64,000 bases of DNA from Chloracidobacterium sp. (GCA_025057975.1 JANWUV010000002.1:186001-250000); one strand, 5' to 3'. Shown: positions 9,779 through 19,327, numbered from the stretch's first letter. Numbers and translations: made by a program. Notes: a model not told the origin generated them from the sequence alone.

Positions 9779-11533
9779 ATGCCAACTGATATGCGCCGCT
9801 CACTCAGCGGGGCGATTTGGAAACCAGCGACGCCTCCAACTGAGGCCGTGCAAAAACTGGCAGCGGCGCTGGGGATTCATCCGCTGCTTGCCGCCTGCCT
9901 GATTAATCGTGGGCAGACGACGCCGGAACGCGCGGCTGCGTTTCTATCCCCTGATCTGACGCAGGTGCCGGACCCGCGCCCGATGTGGAATCTGGATGCA
10001 GCTCTACGCATTATCAGTGGGGCTGTCGCACGACGAGAGCGCATCCGCATTGTCGGCGACTATGACTGCGACGGCACAACGGGACTAGTGACGCTGCGTA
10101 ACGTCCTTCGGCGGCTTGGGCCGCAAACGGACGAATTTGTGTCCTACTACGTTCCTGACCGTGAGCGGGAAGGCTACGGCCTGAACCCCGGTATCATCGA
10201 GCAAGCGGCGGCGGACGGCGTCCAGGTTTTAGTTTCAGTAGACATTGGCATTACGGCCCATCAGGAATGGGAACTGGCGCGGGCGCGCGGCATCATTGGG
10301 GTTTGTGTTGACCACCACACGGCGCTTGGGAGCCAAGCGCCGACCAACGCCGTTGTGGTGTGTCCGAAACAGGCCGGCGATCCCTACCCCGAAAAAGACC
10401 TTGCCGCCTGCGGCCTCGCTTGGCAGATGGCACGGGCGTTGCTCGCCGACCGACCCAACGGCGAGCTTTTTCTCCGCTCATTGACGAAGCTGGTGGCGAT
10501 TGGGACTTACGCCGACCTTGTGCCGCTTTCGAGTCCGGCGAATCGCGCCATCGTAGCGGAGGGACTGCGCGGCCTCAACGACGGCTCAAAAAACCATGGC
10601 CTTGCGGCGTTAATTGAAGTCGCAGGGCTGGCGGAGCGAGTCATCAGCGCCAGCGACTTGGGTTTCCGTCTCGGCCCGCGCATCAACGCCGCCGGACGCA
10701 TTGAAGGGACGACACTGGGCGTGATTGAGCTGTTTGACAGCCGCACCCCGGAAGAGGCCCGCGCGCGCGCAAAACGGATTGACGCTTGGAACACAGAACG
10801 GCAGGAAGTGCAACGGCGGCTTGTCCACCAACTGGAACGACAGATCGCCGACCAGGCGCGCGACGACCTGGTGTACGTTCTCGCCGGCAACCACGCCGAC
10901 GGCTGGCACCAGGGCGTCGTCGGCATCGCCGCCGCCAAGGTCGTGGAAACTTATCACCGGCCGGCGCTGGTCTGCAGCATTCGCGGTGACATCGCCCATG
11001 GCTCCGGACGCAGCATTCCTCAATTCAACCTGATTGAGGCGTTGCAGGTCGTTGGGCAGGATGGTCTGTTCCTGCGGTACGGCGGCCATCCGGCGGCGGC
11101 TGGTTTCTGCCTGCTGGTTGACCGGTTACCGGAACTCCGCCGCCGCCTCAACGATTACGCGCAACAGGTGCTTGCCCCCGAAGACCTGACCCGCGCCTAC
11201 GCCTACGAGGGGGTGTTGCCGGTCGCCGACCTCACGCCAGCCCTCATTGACAGTTTGGCGAAACTGGAGCCGCACGGCGTCGGCAATCCCGCTCCGCGCT
11301 TTGTTATCCGCGGACGTATTGTGGAGCAGCGCGTCCTCAAGGACGCCCATCTCAAGCTCGTTCTCAGCGACGGCGGCCACCGTACCGAGGTGCTGTGGTG
11401 GCAGCAAAGTGGGTACGCCGACCAACTGCCGAAGGATACGCTGGTGGAAGTGCTGGGACGGCCGGACATCAATGTGTGGAACGGCCGGACGACCGCCCAA
11501 TTCATCGCCGCTGACATTCGGCGAATCGTCTAA
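9779..11533 (+). CDS. recJ: Single-stranded-DNA-specific exonuclease RecJ
   Basis: A 5'-3' exonuclease acting on single-stranded DNA in recombination and mismatch repair. The DHH phosphoesterase motifs are present: DYDCDGTTG (motif I), VDIGITAHQE, the VDHH of motif III, then LGPRINAAGRI, and the DHHA1 domain with SGRSIPQFNLIEAL and GGHPAAAGF. A C-terminal OB-fold follows. About 584 residues is normal. The frame is open from a TTG at 9746, but the ATG at 9779 (MPTDMRRSLSG) gives the usual short lead; the ATG at 9791 is also possible. Confidence 0.94.
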   Translation: MPTDMRRSLSGAIWKPATPPTEAVQKLAAALGIHPLLAACLINRGQTTPERAAAFLSPDLTQVPDPRPMWNLDAALRIISGAVARRERIRIVGDYDCDGTTGLVTLRNVLRRLGPQTDEFVSYYVPDREREGYGLNPGIIEQAAADGVQVLVSVDIGITAHQEWELARARGIIGVCVDHHTALGSQAPTNAVVVCPKQAGDPYPEKDLAACGLAWQMARALLADRPNGELFLRSLTKLVAIGTYADLVPLSSPANRAIVAEGLRGLNDGSKNHGLAALIEVAGLAERVISASDLGFRLGPRINAAGRIEGTTLGVIELFDSRTPEEARARAKRIDAWNTERQEVQRRLVHQLERQIADQARDDLVYVLAGNHADGWHQGVVGIAAAKVVETYHRPALVCSIRGDIAHGSGRSIPQFNLIEALQVVGQDGLFLRYGGHPAAAGFCLLVDRLPELRRRLNDYAQQVLAPEDLTRAYAYEGVLPVADLTPALIDSLAKLEPHGVGNPAPRFVIRGRIVEQRVLKDAHLKLVLSDGGHRTEVLWWQQSGYADQLPKDTLVEVLGRPDINVWNGRTTAQFIAADIRRIV

Positions 11534-11608
11534 CAGGGGCAAGACGCTCCAACGCGGCACACAAAGACGCCGACAACCGCCAGCGGCTCTCCCCGCCGCC
11601 GCTTTCAT

Positions 11609-12079
11609 TCAACCTTTAGCGGCGGACGGTGAAATTTGCCCTACCACCACGCGCCGCACCCGCTGCGGAAGGAAAAACGTCGTGAGCACAATCAGGCGGT
11701 TGAGGAGGCGGCGAATGTCGCCGGGGCCTTCCCAGTGTTCGGCGAGCACTTCGCTCGGCGTCCGATTCAGCAGGCGCAACAATGCGACGGCGATCAGGTA
11801 GCTGTCGTCTATCTGGCCAAAAAACGGAATCAAATCGGGCAACACGTCCAGTGGCGTGATGACATAGGCAATTGTCGCGGCTAAAACAATTTTATCCCCC
11901 TGCGGCACGCGCGGGTCACGCGCCAAGCGGTAGGCAAGCTTGAGGAGGTTCGGGAGAAAGCGGAGGGCTTCGCGCATGAGTTTGCGAAGCCGGCCGGGCG
12001 GCGACTCGACAAAGCGCGCAGCCGGTTCGCGGCGACCATTGACGATTTCAAACGCGGCGGTCTGTCCGTACTCCGTCAT
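11609..12079 (-). CDS. YkvA family protein (DUF1232)
   Basis: A 156-residue protein with the DUF1232 core: DKIVLAATIAYVITPLDVLPDLIPFFGQIDD, an amphipathic/hydrophobic segment around the conserved Y-x-ITPLD-x-PD-x-P motif. Function is unknown in this family; members are thought to be membrane-associated. A GGAGG box 9 bases before the ATG supports the start. It is convergent with recJ, 75 bases apart. Confidence 0.85.
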   Translation of the reverse strand: MTEYGQTAAFEIVNGRREPAARFVESPPGRLRKLMREALRFLPNLLKLAYRLARDPRVPQGDKIVLAATIAYVITPLDVLPDLIPFFGQIDDSYLIAVALLRLLNRTPSEVLAEHWEGPGDIRRLLNRLIVLTTFFLPQRVRRVVVGQISPSAAKG

Positions 12080-12241
12080 GCTCGTTGACCTCCGACCAAA
12101 GCAAGGATGTTGACACTAACGACAGCCATTGTGGCATGGCTTGCAGCCGCCTGCATCCGTTGAGCGTGTGGTTTTCAACACAACTTGGCGGCGGCTTATA
12201 CGTGTATCGTAGCTTGATTTTTTAAGTCCGTGGCGGTGGTC

Positions 12242-13528
12242 ATGTCTGCCTACCATACGATTGCCATTTTGCTGACGCTGGCCGCACTGGCGGCCTACGT
12301 CAACATCCGCTGGATTCGTCTCCCGACCACCATCGGTTTGATGGCCATCTCGCTGGTGATGTCCGTGGCGTTGCTGGCGTTGGGCGAAATGGGACTGGTT
12401 CCGCTGCGGACGTTCGCCGCCTTCGTCAGTGCGATTGATTTCGGCGACGTGTTGCTGCACGGAATGCTGGGCTTTCTGTTGTTCGCCGGGGCGCTGCACG
12501 TCCACGTCGAAGACCTCCGGCTGGCCAAATACCCGGTGGGTGTTCTCTCAACCATCGGGGTCGTCCTGTCCACATTTGTAACGGGAACGCTGTTTTACTC
12601 TGCGAGCAAGGCGTTGGGGTTGTCGCTCACCTATCTGGAAGCCTTGCTGTTTGGGGCGCTGATTGCGCCGACCGACCCGATCGCCGTCCTTGGCATCGTC
12701 AAGAAGGTCGGCGCGCCTAAAACACTGGAAACCAAAATCGCCGGCGAGTCGCTGTTCAACGACGGCGTGGGCGTCGTCGTCTTTCTGACGCTGCTGGGCG
12801 TGTATCTCCAACCGGAGTCGCTGAGCGCCGTCGGCGTCGCCAAGCTTTTTGTGCAGGAAGCGCTGGGCGGCGCGGCGCTCGGCCTCATGACGGCTTGGGC
12901 GGCCTACGTCATGCTCAAAACCGTGGACGCCTACCAAGTTGAAGTGCTGATTACGCTGGCGCTGGTGACCGGGACCTACGCGCTGGCGGAGGCGCTGCAT
13001 TTGTCCGCCCCCATCGCCGTCGTGGTGGCGGGGCTGTTTATCGGCAACCGTGGGCGCATCAAGGCGATGTCGGATGAAACGCGCGTCCGCTTGGATGTCT
13101 TCTGGGAGCTGATTGACGAAATTCTCAACGCCGTCCTGTTTTTCCTCATCGGCCTTGAACTCATCGTCATTGCGTTGCAGCCGGCGTACTTCGTCGTCGG
13201 CTTGTTGGCGACCGTCGCTTCGCTGATTGGGCGGGCGGCGGGCGTTGGGCTGACCATCACGACGCTGCGCTTCAAACAGTGGTTGCCGCCGGGGACGATT
13301 CGCATTCTGACGTGGAGCGGCCTGCGCGGCGGGATTTCAATTGCCTTGGCGCTGGCGCTGCCGCCCTCTCCGGCGCGGGATGTCATTGTGGCGGCGACCT
13401 ACGTCGTGGTCGTGTTTTCCATTCTTGTGCAGGGGCTGACGGTCGGGCGGCTGGTGGCCTACTTTGTCGCCGCACAGGGGGCGGCGTCGGACGATGCAGA
13501 CGCCGCGCCGGCCGGAGAAACGACCTAA
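12242..13528 (+). CDS. Na+/H+ antiporter, CPA1 (NhaP/NhaG) type
   Basis: About 428 residues with some 12 hydrophobic helices. The CPA1 signature is present: FGALIAPTDPIAVL followed by the ion-binding GESLFNDGVGVVVF (the paired ND), and the conserved SGLRGGISIALALALP near helix 11. These proteins exchange cytoplasmic Na+ or K+ for protons and hold internal pH. The ATG at 12242 is preferred over a GTG at 12230 because a GGCGGTGG run sits just upstream. It is probably transcribed alone; the neighbours are divergent and convergent. Confidence 0.92.
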   Translation: MSAYHTIAILLTLAALAAYVNIRWIRLPTTIGLMAISLVMSVALLALGEMGLVPLRTFAAFVSAIDFGDVLLHGMLGFLLFAGALHVHVEDLRLAKYPVGVLSTIGVVLSTFVTGTLFYSASKALGLSLTYLEALLFGALIAPTDPIAVLGIVKKVGAPKTLETKIAGESLFNDGVGVVVFLTLLGVYLQPESLSAVGVAKLFVQEALGGAALGLMTAWAAYVMLKTVDAYQVEVLITLALVTGTYALAEALHLSAPIAVVVAGLFIGNRGRIKAMSDETRVRLDVFWELIDEILNAVLFFLIGLELIVIALQPAYFVVGLLATVASLIGRAAGVGLTITTLRFKQWLPPGTIRILTWSGLRGGISIALALALPPSPARDVIVAATYVVVVFSILVQGLTVGRLVAYFVAAQGAASDDADAAPAGETT

Positions 13529-13543
13529 AAAGCACGCCGGCCT

Positions 13544-14032
13544 TCACCGACGGAGTTGGGCGAGAAGCGCGCTGGTTGAATGCGCCTTAGGATCGCCGAC
13601 AATGGCGACTTCGCCGCCGTAGGCGCGCACAATCTCCCGTTCGGGAACGGTGTCGGGCGTGTAGTCCGTGCCTTTCGCATGAACGTCCGGGCGCAGCGTC
13701 CACAGCAGCGTTTCAACCGTACGCTCGTGAAAGATCACAACGGCGTCCACGCAGGCCAGCGCCGCGAGAATTTCGGCGCGCTCGACATCCGGCGTCACCG
13801 GACGGCCGGGGCCTTTGAGTTCCCGCACGGTTGCATCGCCGTTGACGCCGACAATGAGCACGTCCCCGCAGGCGCGCGCCGCCTGCAGGTAGCGGATATG
13901 GCCGACATGCAGCAGGTCGAAGCATCCATTCGCCAGAACGATTCGCCGCCCGTCGCGCCGCCACGCCGTGACGCGCGCCGTCAGTTCTGATAGAGAGCAG
14001 ATTTTCCCGCCAACGTGGTCGCCGCCGCTCAT
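13544..14032 (-). CDS. rfaE2: D-glycero-beta-D-manno-heptose 1-phosphate adenylyltransferase
   Basis: A nucleotidyltransferase that activates heptose-1-phosphate with ATP to ADP-heptose for the lipopolysaccharide inner core; it equals the C-terminal domain of E. coli HldE. The 162 residues include [15 protein letters not shown] with the HxGH catalytic motif, [19 protein letters not shown], and the closing HSTSALL. The kinase half (RfaE1) is not fused and not adjacent. The ATG at 14032 (MSGGDHVG) is chosen; the frame is open 12 codons further upstream. It is convergent with the antiporter gene, with 15 bases between. Confidence 0.92.
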   Translation of the reverse strand: MSGGDHVGGKICSLSELTARVTAWRRDGRRIVLANGCFDLLHVGHIRYLQAARACGDVLIVGVNGDATVRELKGPGRPVTPDVERAEILAALACVDAVVIFHERTVETLLWTLRPDVHAKGTDYTPDTVPEREIVRAYGGEVAIVGDPKAHSTSALLAQLRR

Positions 14033-14123
14033 ACGGCGCAATTGACCAGAAGCCGAGGTGTGGTGCAACCAAGGCCGCGTCGGTGTGCATCAGCCCGATG
14101 GAGTCTCGCCGGTTGAAAGCGTC

Positions 14124-14396
14124 ATGGCGTGTTGCATACGTAGCATCATCGTGTTGTCGGTTCTGGCGTGTGGGCTGTGGGGCGTCCGGCCGTCACATCT
14201 TCCGTTTCACGGCGGGCGTCTCGGCGCGGCCAATCGTATCGGCTTGGTCGTCCACGCGCAGGATGACAAGAAGGACAAACCCTCCGACGACAAGAAGGAC
14301 GACAAGAAAAAAGAGCCGCGCTACATTGACAAAAAGCCGAAGGACGACAGCCGAAAGGACGACAGGAAGAAAGACGAGCGGCCGAACGACCGGTGA
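14124..14396 (+). CDS. Small exported lysine/aspartate-rich protein
   Basis: A 90-residue hypothetical protein. Residues 1-18 (MACCIRSIIVLSVLACGL) look like an uncleaved anchor or signal peptide. After a short linker, residues from about 47 on are almost only K, D, R, P, S and E, with repeats of the type DDKKD. The tail would be unfolded and highly charged. It sits 22 bases before pxpA on the same strand. I recognise no family. The signal-like start and the clear change in composition at VVHAQDDKK argue for a real gene rather than a chance frame. Confidence 0.55.
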   Translation: MACCIRSIIVLSVLACGLWGVRPSHLPFHGGRLGAANRIGLVVHAQDDKKDKPSDDKKDDKKKEPRYIDKKPKDDSRKDDRKKDERPNDR

Positions 14397-14418
14397 AGTC
14401 GTTTCATGACATTTGGCG

Positions 14419-15174
14419 ATGGCGACCATAGACCTCAACGCCGACATGGGTGAAAGCTTCGGCGACTGGCGCATGGGGCAGGACGAGGCGCTGTTGCCCT
14501 ACGTGTCTTCCGTCAATCTCGCCTGCGGCTTCCACGCCGGCGATCCGCATACGCTGCGAAAAAGCGTCGCACTGGCGCTGGAACACGATGTGGCGATTGG
14601 CGCGCACCCAAGCTACCCTGACCTGCTTGGGTTTGGTCGCCGTGAGATGGCGCTGACGCCGGACGAGGTCTTTGACTGCGTTCTCTATCAGGTCGCGGCC
14701 GTCAAAGGCGTCTGCGAGGCGCTGGGTGGGCGACTCCATCACGTCAAGCCGCACGGAGCGCTTTACAACCGGGCGGCGCGCGCGCCGGAGATCGCCGCCG
14801 CCATTGCGCGCGCCGTGGCCAAGCTGGACGCTGCGCTTATCCTCTACGGTTTGGCCGGCGGTTGTCTCATTACGGAAGCGGAGCGAGTCGGTCTGCGCGC
14901 TGTAGGTGAAGCCTTCGCCGACCGCCGCTATCAGCCGGACGGGACGCTCGTTCCCCGCTCTCAGGCGGACGCCCTGATCACCGACACGGCCGAAGCCGTC
15001 GCCCAAGCGCGACGGATTGTTCACGAGCAAGCCGTTGTGGCTCGCGACGGGCAAACCGTGTCATTGCGGGCGGAAACGCTTTGCCTGCACGGTGACGGCC
15101 CGCAGGCGCTCGCCTTCGCCCAAGCCATCCGGCAGGCGCTTGAGGCCGACGGCGTTCGCGTCGCTGCGCCATGA
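14419..15174 (+). CDS. pxpA: 5-oxoprolinase subunit A (LamB/YcsF family)
   Basis: Part of the ATP-dependent bacterial 5-oxoprolinase PxpABC, which opens the damage product 5-oxoproline to glutamate. The 251 residues carry the family start IDLNADMGESFGDW, the conserved NLACGFHAGDP, HPSYPDLLGFGRR and VKPHGALYN. The ATG at 14419 is preferred over the TTG at 14413 because it gives MATIDLNADMG, as in relatives. Its stop overlaps the pxpB start by four bases. The pxpC gene, which normally completes the set, is absent here. Confidence 0.94.
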   Translation: MATIDLNADMGESFGDWRMGQDEALLPYVSSVNLACGFHAGDPHTLRKSVALALEHDVAIGAHPSYPDLLGFGRREMALTPDEVFDCVLYQVAAVKGVCEALGGRLHHVKPHGALYNRAARAPEIAAAIARAVAKLDAALILYGLAGGCLITEAERVGLRAVGEAFADRRYQPDGTLVPRSQADALITDTAEAVAQARRIVHEQAVVARDGQTVSLRAETLCLHGDGPQALAFAQAIRQALEADGVRVAAP

Positions 15175-15905
15175 CGAACGCGCACATCTTCCCGATTGCA
15201 GACGACGCTCTAACGGTCGAATTTGGGCAGGTAATTTCGCCGGTGCTGTACGAGCGCGTTCGGCGGCTCGATGCGGCGCTGGCGGCGCAGCCGTTTACAG
15301 GCTTCCGTGAAGCCGTTCCGGCTTACGCCGCACTGACTGTGTTCTATGCGCCGGACACCGTAAAGTGGGCGTATCCTGCCTTCCCGACGGCCTACGCCGC
15401 CGTGGTCGCCCACCTTGAGCGTTTGCTCTCGCTGCCCCTGGCGACCGACGACGCCCCGCGTCGGCTGGTTGAGATTCCGGTCTGCTACGACCTGCGCTGC
15501 GGCCCCGATTTGCCGCTGGTGGCTGAACAGCACGGGCTGTCAGTTGCAGAGGTCATTGCATATCACTGCCGCCCGACCTATCGCGTGTTTATGCTGGGCT
15601 TTTTGCCCGGCTTCGCCTACCTCGGTCTGGTTGACGAGCGGATTGCAACGCCGCGCCGCCCGACGCCGCGCCCACAAGTGCCGGCCGGAAGCATTGGCAT
15701 CGCCGGGCGGCAAACCGGGATTTACCCTGCCGCCTCGCCCGGTGGCTGGCAGCTGATTGGACGCACGCCACTGCGGATGTTCAACCCGACGGCGGCGACA
15801 CCGTCCCGGCTGGCGCCGGGGGATGAAGTTCGCTTTTATCCGATTGGTTACGAAGCCTGGTTAGCGCAAAACGAGTACGACCAGTGCATTTCCGAGAAAA
15901 TGTAG
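15171..15905 (+). CDS. pxpB: 5-oxoprolinase subunit B (KipI-like)
   Basis: The second subunit of 5-oxoprolinase, homologous to the Bacillus sporulation kinase inhibitor KipI. The 244 residues include the allophanate-hydrolase subunit 1 signature: VCYDLRCGPDLPLVAEQHGLS, YRVFMLGFLPGFAYLG and PAGSIGIAGRQTGIYPAASPGGWQLIGRTP. It starts inside the pxpA stop (ATGA). The next gene, topA, is convergent, so no pxpC follows in the operon; subunit C must be elsewhere or missing. Confidence 0.93.
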   Translation: MTNAHIFPIADDALTVEFGQVISPVLYERVRRLDAALAAQPFTGFREAVPAYAALTVFYAPDTVKWAYPAFPTAYAAVVAHLERLLSLPLATDDAPRRLVEIPVCYDLRCGPDLPLVAEQHGLSVAEVIAYHCRPTYRVFMLGFLPGFAYLGLVDERIATPRRPTPRPQVPAGSIGIAGRQTGIYPAASPGGWQLIGRTPLRMFNPTAATPSRLAPGDEVRFYPIGYEAWLAQNEYDQCISEKM

Positions 15906-15919
15906 CGATGCGGCCGCCG

Positions 15920-15955
15920 TTTGGCGTAGGCGGCGTTCCGCCGCTGCACGCCAAA
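15920..15955. terminator. Bidirectional terminator between pxpB and topA
   Basis: A two-tier stem: TTTGGCGT (15920-15927) pairs with ACGCCAAA (15948-15955), and inside it GCGGCG (15930-15935) pairs with CGCCGC (15939-15944). The A/T-rich outer ends give a T run on either strand, so the hairpin can serve both convergent genes. Confidence 0.7.
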
Positions 15956-15992
15956 AGCAGACCTGCACCCACTGGATTTGCTCGGAAAGCGC

Positions 15993-18611
15993 CTAGGCCG
16001 CGCTGGCCGCCGATTGGCTGGACGAGGCCTTCTTCAAAACCGCCCGCTTGCCTGTCGCCTGCGTTTCTGGGCCTTCCGCCGGCGGCGCGACTTCACCAAC
16101 AACCACCTTGGCTTTCTTGGCGGTTTTGGCGGCGCTGGGGGCCTCGGTCCAACCGCAGCCCTCTTTGTCAGCGCAGTAGCGATATGCGCCATAGCGCTTG
16201 GTCGTCTTTTCAAGCGTAAACGGTGCACCGCACTGCGGGCAGCTTTCCATGACTGGCTTGTCCCAGTACACCACCTCGCAGCCGGGATAGTTCGTACAGC
16301 CATAAAACACCAAGCCGCGCCGCGATTTGCGCTCAATGATGTCGCCGCCGCAGCCCGGCCGCGGACAAGCCATGTGCTTGACGACTTCGCGCTTGACATA
16401 CTTGCACTTCGGGTAGGTGGAACACGCCGTGAACGCGCCGAAACGACCCTGCTTGACGGCCAGCGGCTTCCCGCAGGTTGGACAGGGTTCGTCCAACAGG
16501 ACATCCGGCGGCTTGGGCGCGCCACTTTCCGTCAACCGGCGCGTCGTCTTGCATTCCGGGTAGCCCGTACAGGCGAGAAATTCGCCCCAACGACCTTTTT
16601 TGAGCGTCATCGGCCGCCCGCATGTCTCGCAGGTCACGTCGGCGTAGGCCGCCGCCTCGCTCGTCGCCTCGCTTTCTTCTGCCGCCGCTCGCTGACCGTA
16701 ATCGCGCGTCGCCTTGCACTCCGGGTTGGTGCAGGCCAAATACTTCCCGTAGCGCCCCAGCTTGAGCATCATCGGCGAGCCACACTTGTGACAGGTTTCA
16801 TCCGTGGCTACGCCGGCCTTGGCTTTTTTGAGGTTCGCCTCCGCCGCCTTCAAATCCGCCTGAAACTTCTCGTAAAAGTCGTCCAGCGTGTCGCGCCAGT
16901 TGCGCTTCCCTTCCTCAATCTCATCCAACTGGGCTTCAAGGAGAGCGGTGTAGCCGGGATCAAACAGGTCGGCGAAGTTTTCCGTCAGTACGTCGGCGAC
17001 GACCATCCCTAAGTCGGTTGGGTGGAAACGCCCGTCGCGCTTTTCCACATACTCGCGCGCCTGAATGACCGACAAAATCTGCGCGTAGGTGGACGGCCGC
17101 CCAATACCTAACTCCTCCAGCGTCTTAACGAGCGTGGCTTCCGTGTAACGCGCCGGCGGCTTTGTAAAGCTTTGGTTGGCCTGTAGCTCCCGGCATTCAA
17201 CGACTTCGCCTGTGGTCACCGGCGGCAACTTCAGCGCCAGCGCCTCGTCGTCGGCGTCGCGTTCATCCTTGCCTTCTTCATACACCGTCAGAAAACCCGC
17301 AAAGCGCAGCACCGATCCGGTCGCCCGAAACACGAAGCCATCGCCGCCTTCAATGTCAATCGTCGTCGCGTCATAAATGGCCGGAACCATTTGTGACGCG
17401 ACAAACCGCTGCCAGATCAAGCGGTACAGCGCCAGTTCATCGGCTTCAAGATATCGCGCGACCTGATCAGGCGTCCGCGCCACCGAGGTCGGACGAATCG
17501 CCTCGTGGGCGTCCTGCGCTGTTTGCTTGTTCTTATACTGATTCGCCTTCGCGGGGAGTTTGTCGTCACCGTAGTTGGCGGCGATAAACGCCCGTACGTC
17601 GTGTAGCGCCGAATCGGCGACGCGGGTCGAATCCGTCCGCATGTAGGTAATCAACCCAACGCTGCCTTCCGCCCCAAGCTCAACGCCTTCGTAGAGCTTC
17701 TGCGCGATCTGCATGGTCTTCTTGACGGAAAAAGACAACTTACGGGCGGCTTCCTGCTGAAGCGTCGAGGTGATGAACGGCGCGACAGGGTTACGCTTTT
17801 TCTCCTTGGTCGTCACCGACGCGACCCGCCATTCGGCTACAGCGCGCAGTCGTCGCTCGAGATCACGCGCCTCCGCTTCATCCCGAATGTGGCGCTCGTT
17901 TTTGCGCCGCTTGTCGAAATCGCTTGTTTTGAGTGTTGCGCCGGCGATTGAGAGGAGATTAGCGGTGAACTCCGGCGGCAGCTTGGCAGCGAAGCGCGCA
18001 GTGAACGTCCAGTATTCGGTAGGCTTGAAGGCTTGAATCTCACGTTCACGTTCAACCACCAAGCGGAGGGCGACCGATTGGACGCGCCCTGCCGACAGCG
18101 CCAGCTTGCCCCCGCCCAACCGCCGGTTGAGCATTGGGCTAACCTGATAGCCCACCAGCCGATCGAGGACACGCCGCGCCTGCTGCGCTTCTACCAGCGC
18201 CGTATTGATTTCGCGAGGTTGTTTGAGCGACGCCTGAATGGCGTCCTTTGTGATTTCATTGAACAGCAGTCGGTAAACCGGCTTGTCGTTCTTCGCACCG
18301 ACCAGTTCCTCACGTAAGTGCTGGCAGATGGCCTCGCCTTCACGGTCGGGGTCGGCGGCAAGATAAATGGCGTCAGCCTCGCGCGCGGCGGCCTTCAACT
18401 CCCGGACGGTTTTGGTGTTGTTGCGCTTTTTGGTGTCGGGAATGAGTTCATAGGTCGGCTCAAACCCATGCTCAATGTCCACGCCTAGCTCTTTTTCAGG
18501 CAAATCCTTGATGTGACCGTACGAAGCGAGTACGGTGAAGTCCTTGCCGAGGTACTTGGTAATCGTCTTTGCCTTCGCCGGAGACTCAACAACAACCAGA
18601 CTCTTTGGCAT
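15993..18611 (-). CDS. topA: DNA topoisomerase I with five C-terminal zinc ribbons
   Basis: A type IA topoisomerase that relaxes negative supercoils. The Toprim domain starts at the N-terminus (KSLVVVESPAKAKTITKYLG), with AADPDREGEAI as the metal site. The catalytic tyrosine is in GLITYMRTDSTR. The C-terminus carries five four-cysteine zinc ribbons (beginning CHKCG, CETCG, CPTCG, CPRPGC and CPQCG), then a basic Lys/Ala tail. The length is 872 residues. The ATG at 18611 (MPKSLVVV) is the family start; a TTG nine bases upstream is less likely. A long antisense frame here is a shadow. Confidence 0.96.
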   Translation of the reverse strand: MPKSLVVVESPAKAKTITKYLGKDFTVLASYGHIKDLPEKELGVDIEHGFEPTYELIPDTKKRNNTKTVRELKAAAREADAIYLAADPDREGEAICQHLREELVGAKNDKPVYRLLFNEITKDAIQASLKQPREINTALVEAQQARRVLDRLVGYQVSPMLNRRLGGGKLALSAGRVQSVALRLVVEREREIQAFKPTEYWTFTARFAAKLPPEFTANLLSIAGATLKTSDFDKRRKNERHIRDEAEARDLERRLRAVAEWRVASVTTKEKKRNPVAPFITSTLQQEAARKLSFSVKKTMQIAQKLYEGVELGAEGSVGLITYMRTDSTRVADSALHDVRAFIAANYGDDKLPAKANQYKNKQTAQDAHEAIRPTSVARTPDQVARYLEADELALYRLIWQRFVASQMVPAIYDATTIDIEGGDGFVFRATGSVLRFAGFLTVYEEGKDERDADDEALALKLPPVTTGEVVECRELQANQSFTKPPARYTEATLVKTLEELGIGRPSTYAQILSVIQAREYVEKRDGRFHPTDLGMVVADVLTENFADLFDPGYTALLEAQLDEIEEGKRNWRDTLDDFYEKFQADLKAAEANLKKAKAGVATDETCHKCGSPMMLKLGRYGKYLACTNPECKATRDYGQRAAAEESEATSEAAAYADVTCETCGRPMTLKKGRWGEFLACTGYPECKTTRRLTESGAPKPPDVLLDEPCPTCGKPLAVKQGRFGAFTACSTYPKCKYVKREVVKHMACPRPGCGGDIIERKSRRGLVFYGCTNYPGCEVVYWDKPVMESCPQCGAPFTLEKTTKRYGAYRYCADKEGCGWTEAPSAAKTAKKAKVVVGEVAPPAEGPETQATGKRAVLKKASSSQSAASAA

Positions 18612-18850
18612 GACGTACAAAACCCGCCGGTGGAATGTCCCACTGCCGAGAATACCTCCATATCAGGGATGGCGGCGAACTCAACACCGGCCAGTGGGGA
18701 AAGATGGCGATTGTGGGCGTCCGGTCGCCGTTTGGCAAGCGCCGCACGACGAATACGCTCCTGAGATGCACCGGCGCTTCCCTAAGCCGTTGAAACCCAA
18801 GACGCAGAAATACTTTCGGGTCAACTGACCAAGAAAACACAGGGCGAGCC

Positions 18851-19309
18851 GTGGCGACGACCGACGATGAATTGTGGATGCGCTTGGCGTTAGATGAAGC
18901 ATGGGTCTGCCTTGACCGCGACGAAGTGCCGGTCGGGGCCGTGCTAGTTGTCGGCGACCGTTTGATTGCACGGGCCGGTAATCGAACCCGTACTGACTGC
19001 GATCCAACAGCCCATGCTGAAATCGTTGCGCTTCGCGCGGCGGCGCAGCGGCTGGGCAATTACCGCTTGACCGAAGCGACGCTCTATGTGACGCTCGAAC
19101 CTTGCGCCATGTGCGCCGGAGCGCTGATTCAGGCGCGGATTGCCCGGCTAGTCTTTGGCGCTTCTGACCCCAAGGCGGGTGCGGTCGTGAGTCATTTCGG
19201 GTTGTGTACCACCTCGGTGCTCAACCACCGCATCGCTGTGACAGGCGGCGTACTGGCGCAGGCGTGCGGCGACTTGCTAAGGGACTTCTTTCGCCGCCGC
19301 CGAGAATGA
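18851..19309 (+). CDS. tadA: tRNA-specific adenosine deaminase TadA
   Basis: This enzyme deaminates A34 of tRNA-Arg(ACG) to inosine. The 152 residues include the zinc-site motifs HAE (in TAHAEIVAL) and PCAMC (in TLEPCAMCAGAL), and the FGASDPKAGA segment typical of TadA. The start is a GTG at 18851 with an AGGG run upstream, giving MATTDDELWMRLALDEA. The gene is followed directly by two tRNA-Ser genes and the RNase P RNA, so this stretch is a small tRNA-maturation cluster. Confidence 0.94.
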   Translation: MATTDDELWMRLALDEAWVCLDRDEVPVGAVLVVGDRLIARAGNRTRTDCDPTAHAEIVALRAAAQRLGNYRLTEATLYVTLEPCAMCAGALIQARIARLVFGASDPKAGAVVSHFGLCTTSVLNHRIAVTGGVLAQACGDLLRDFFRRRRE

Positions 19310-19327
19310 TATGCTCTTTGAGCGCAC

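Noticed and set aside
15978-17012. 344-codon open frame on the plus strand opposite topA
   Set aside because: It lies wholly antisense to the zinc-ribbon part of topA and its sequence is Arg/Ala/Leu-rich with no family features; it is a shadow of high-GC codon use.
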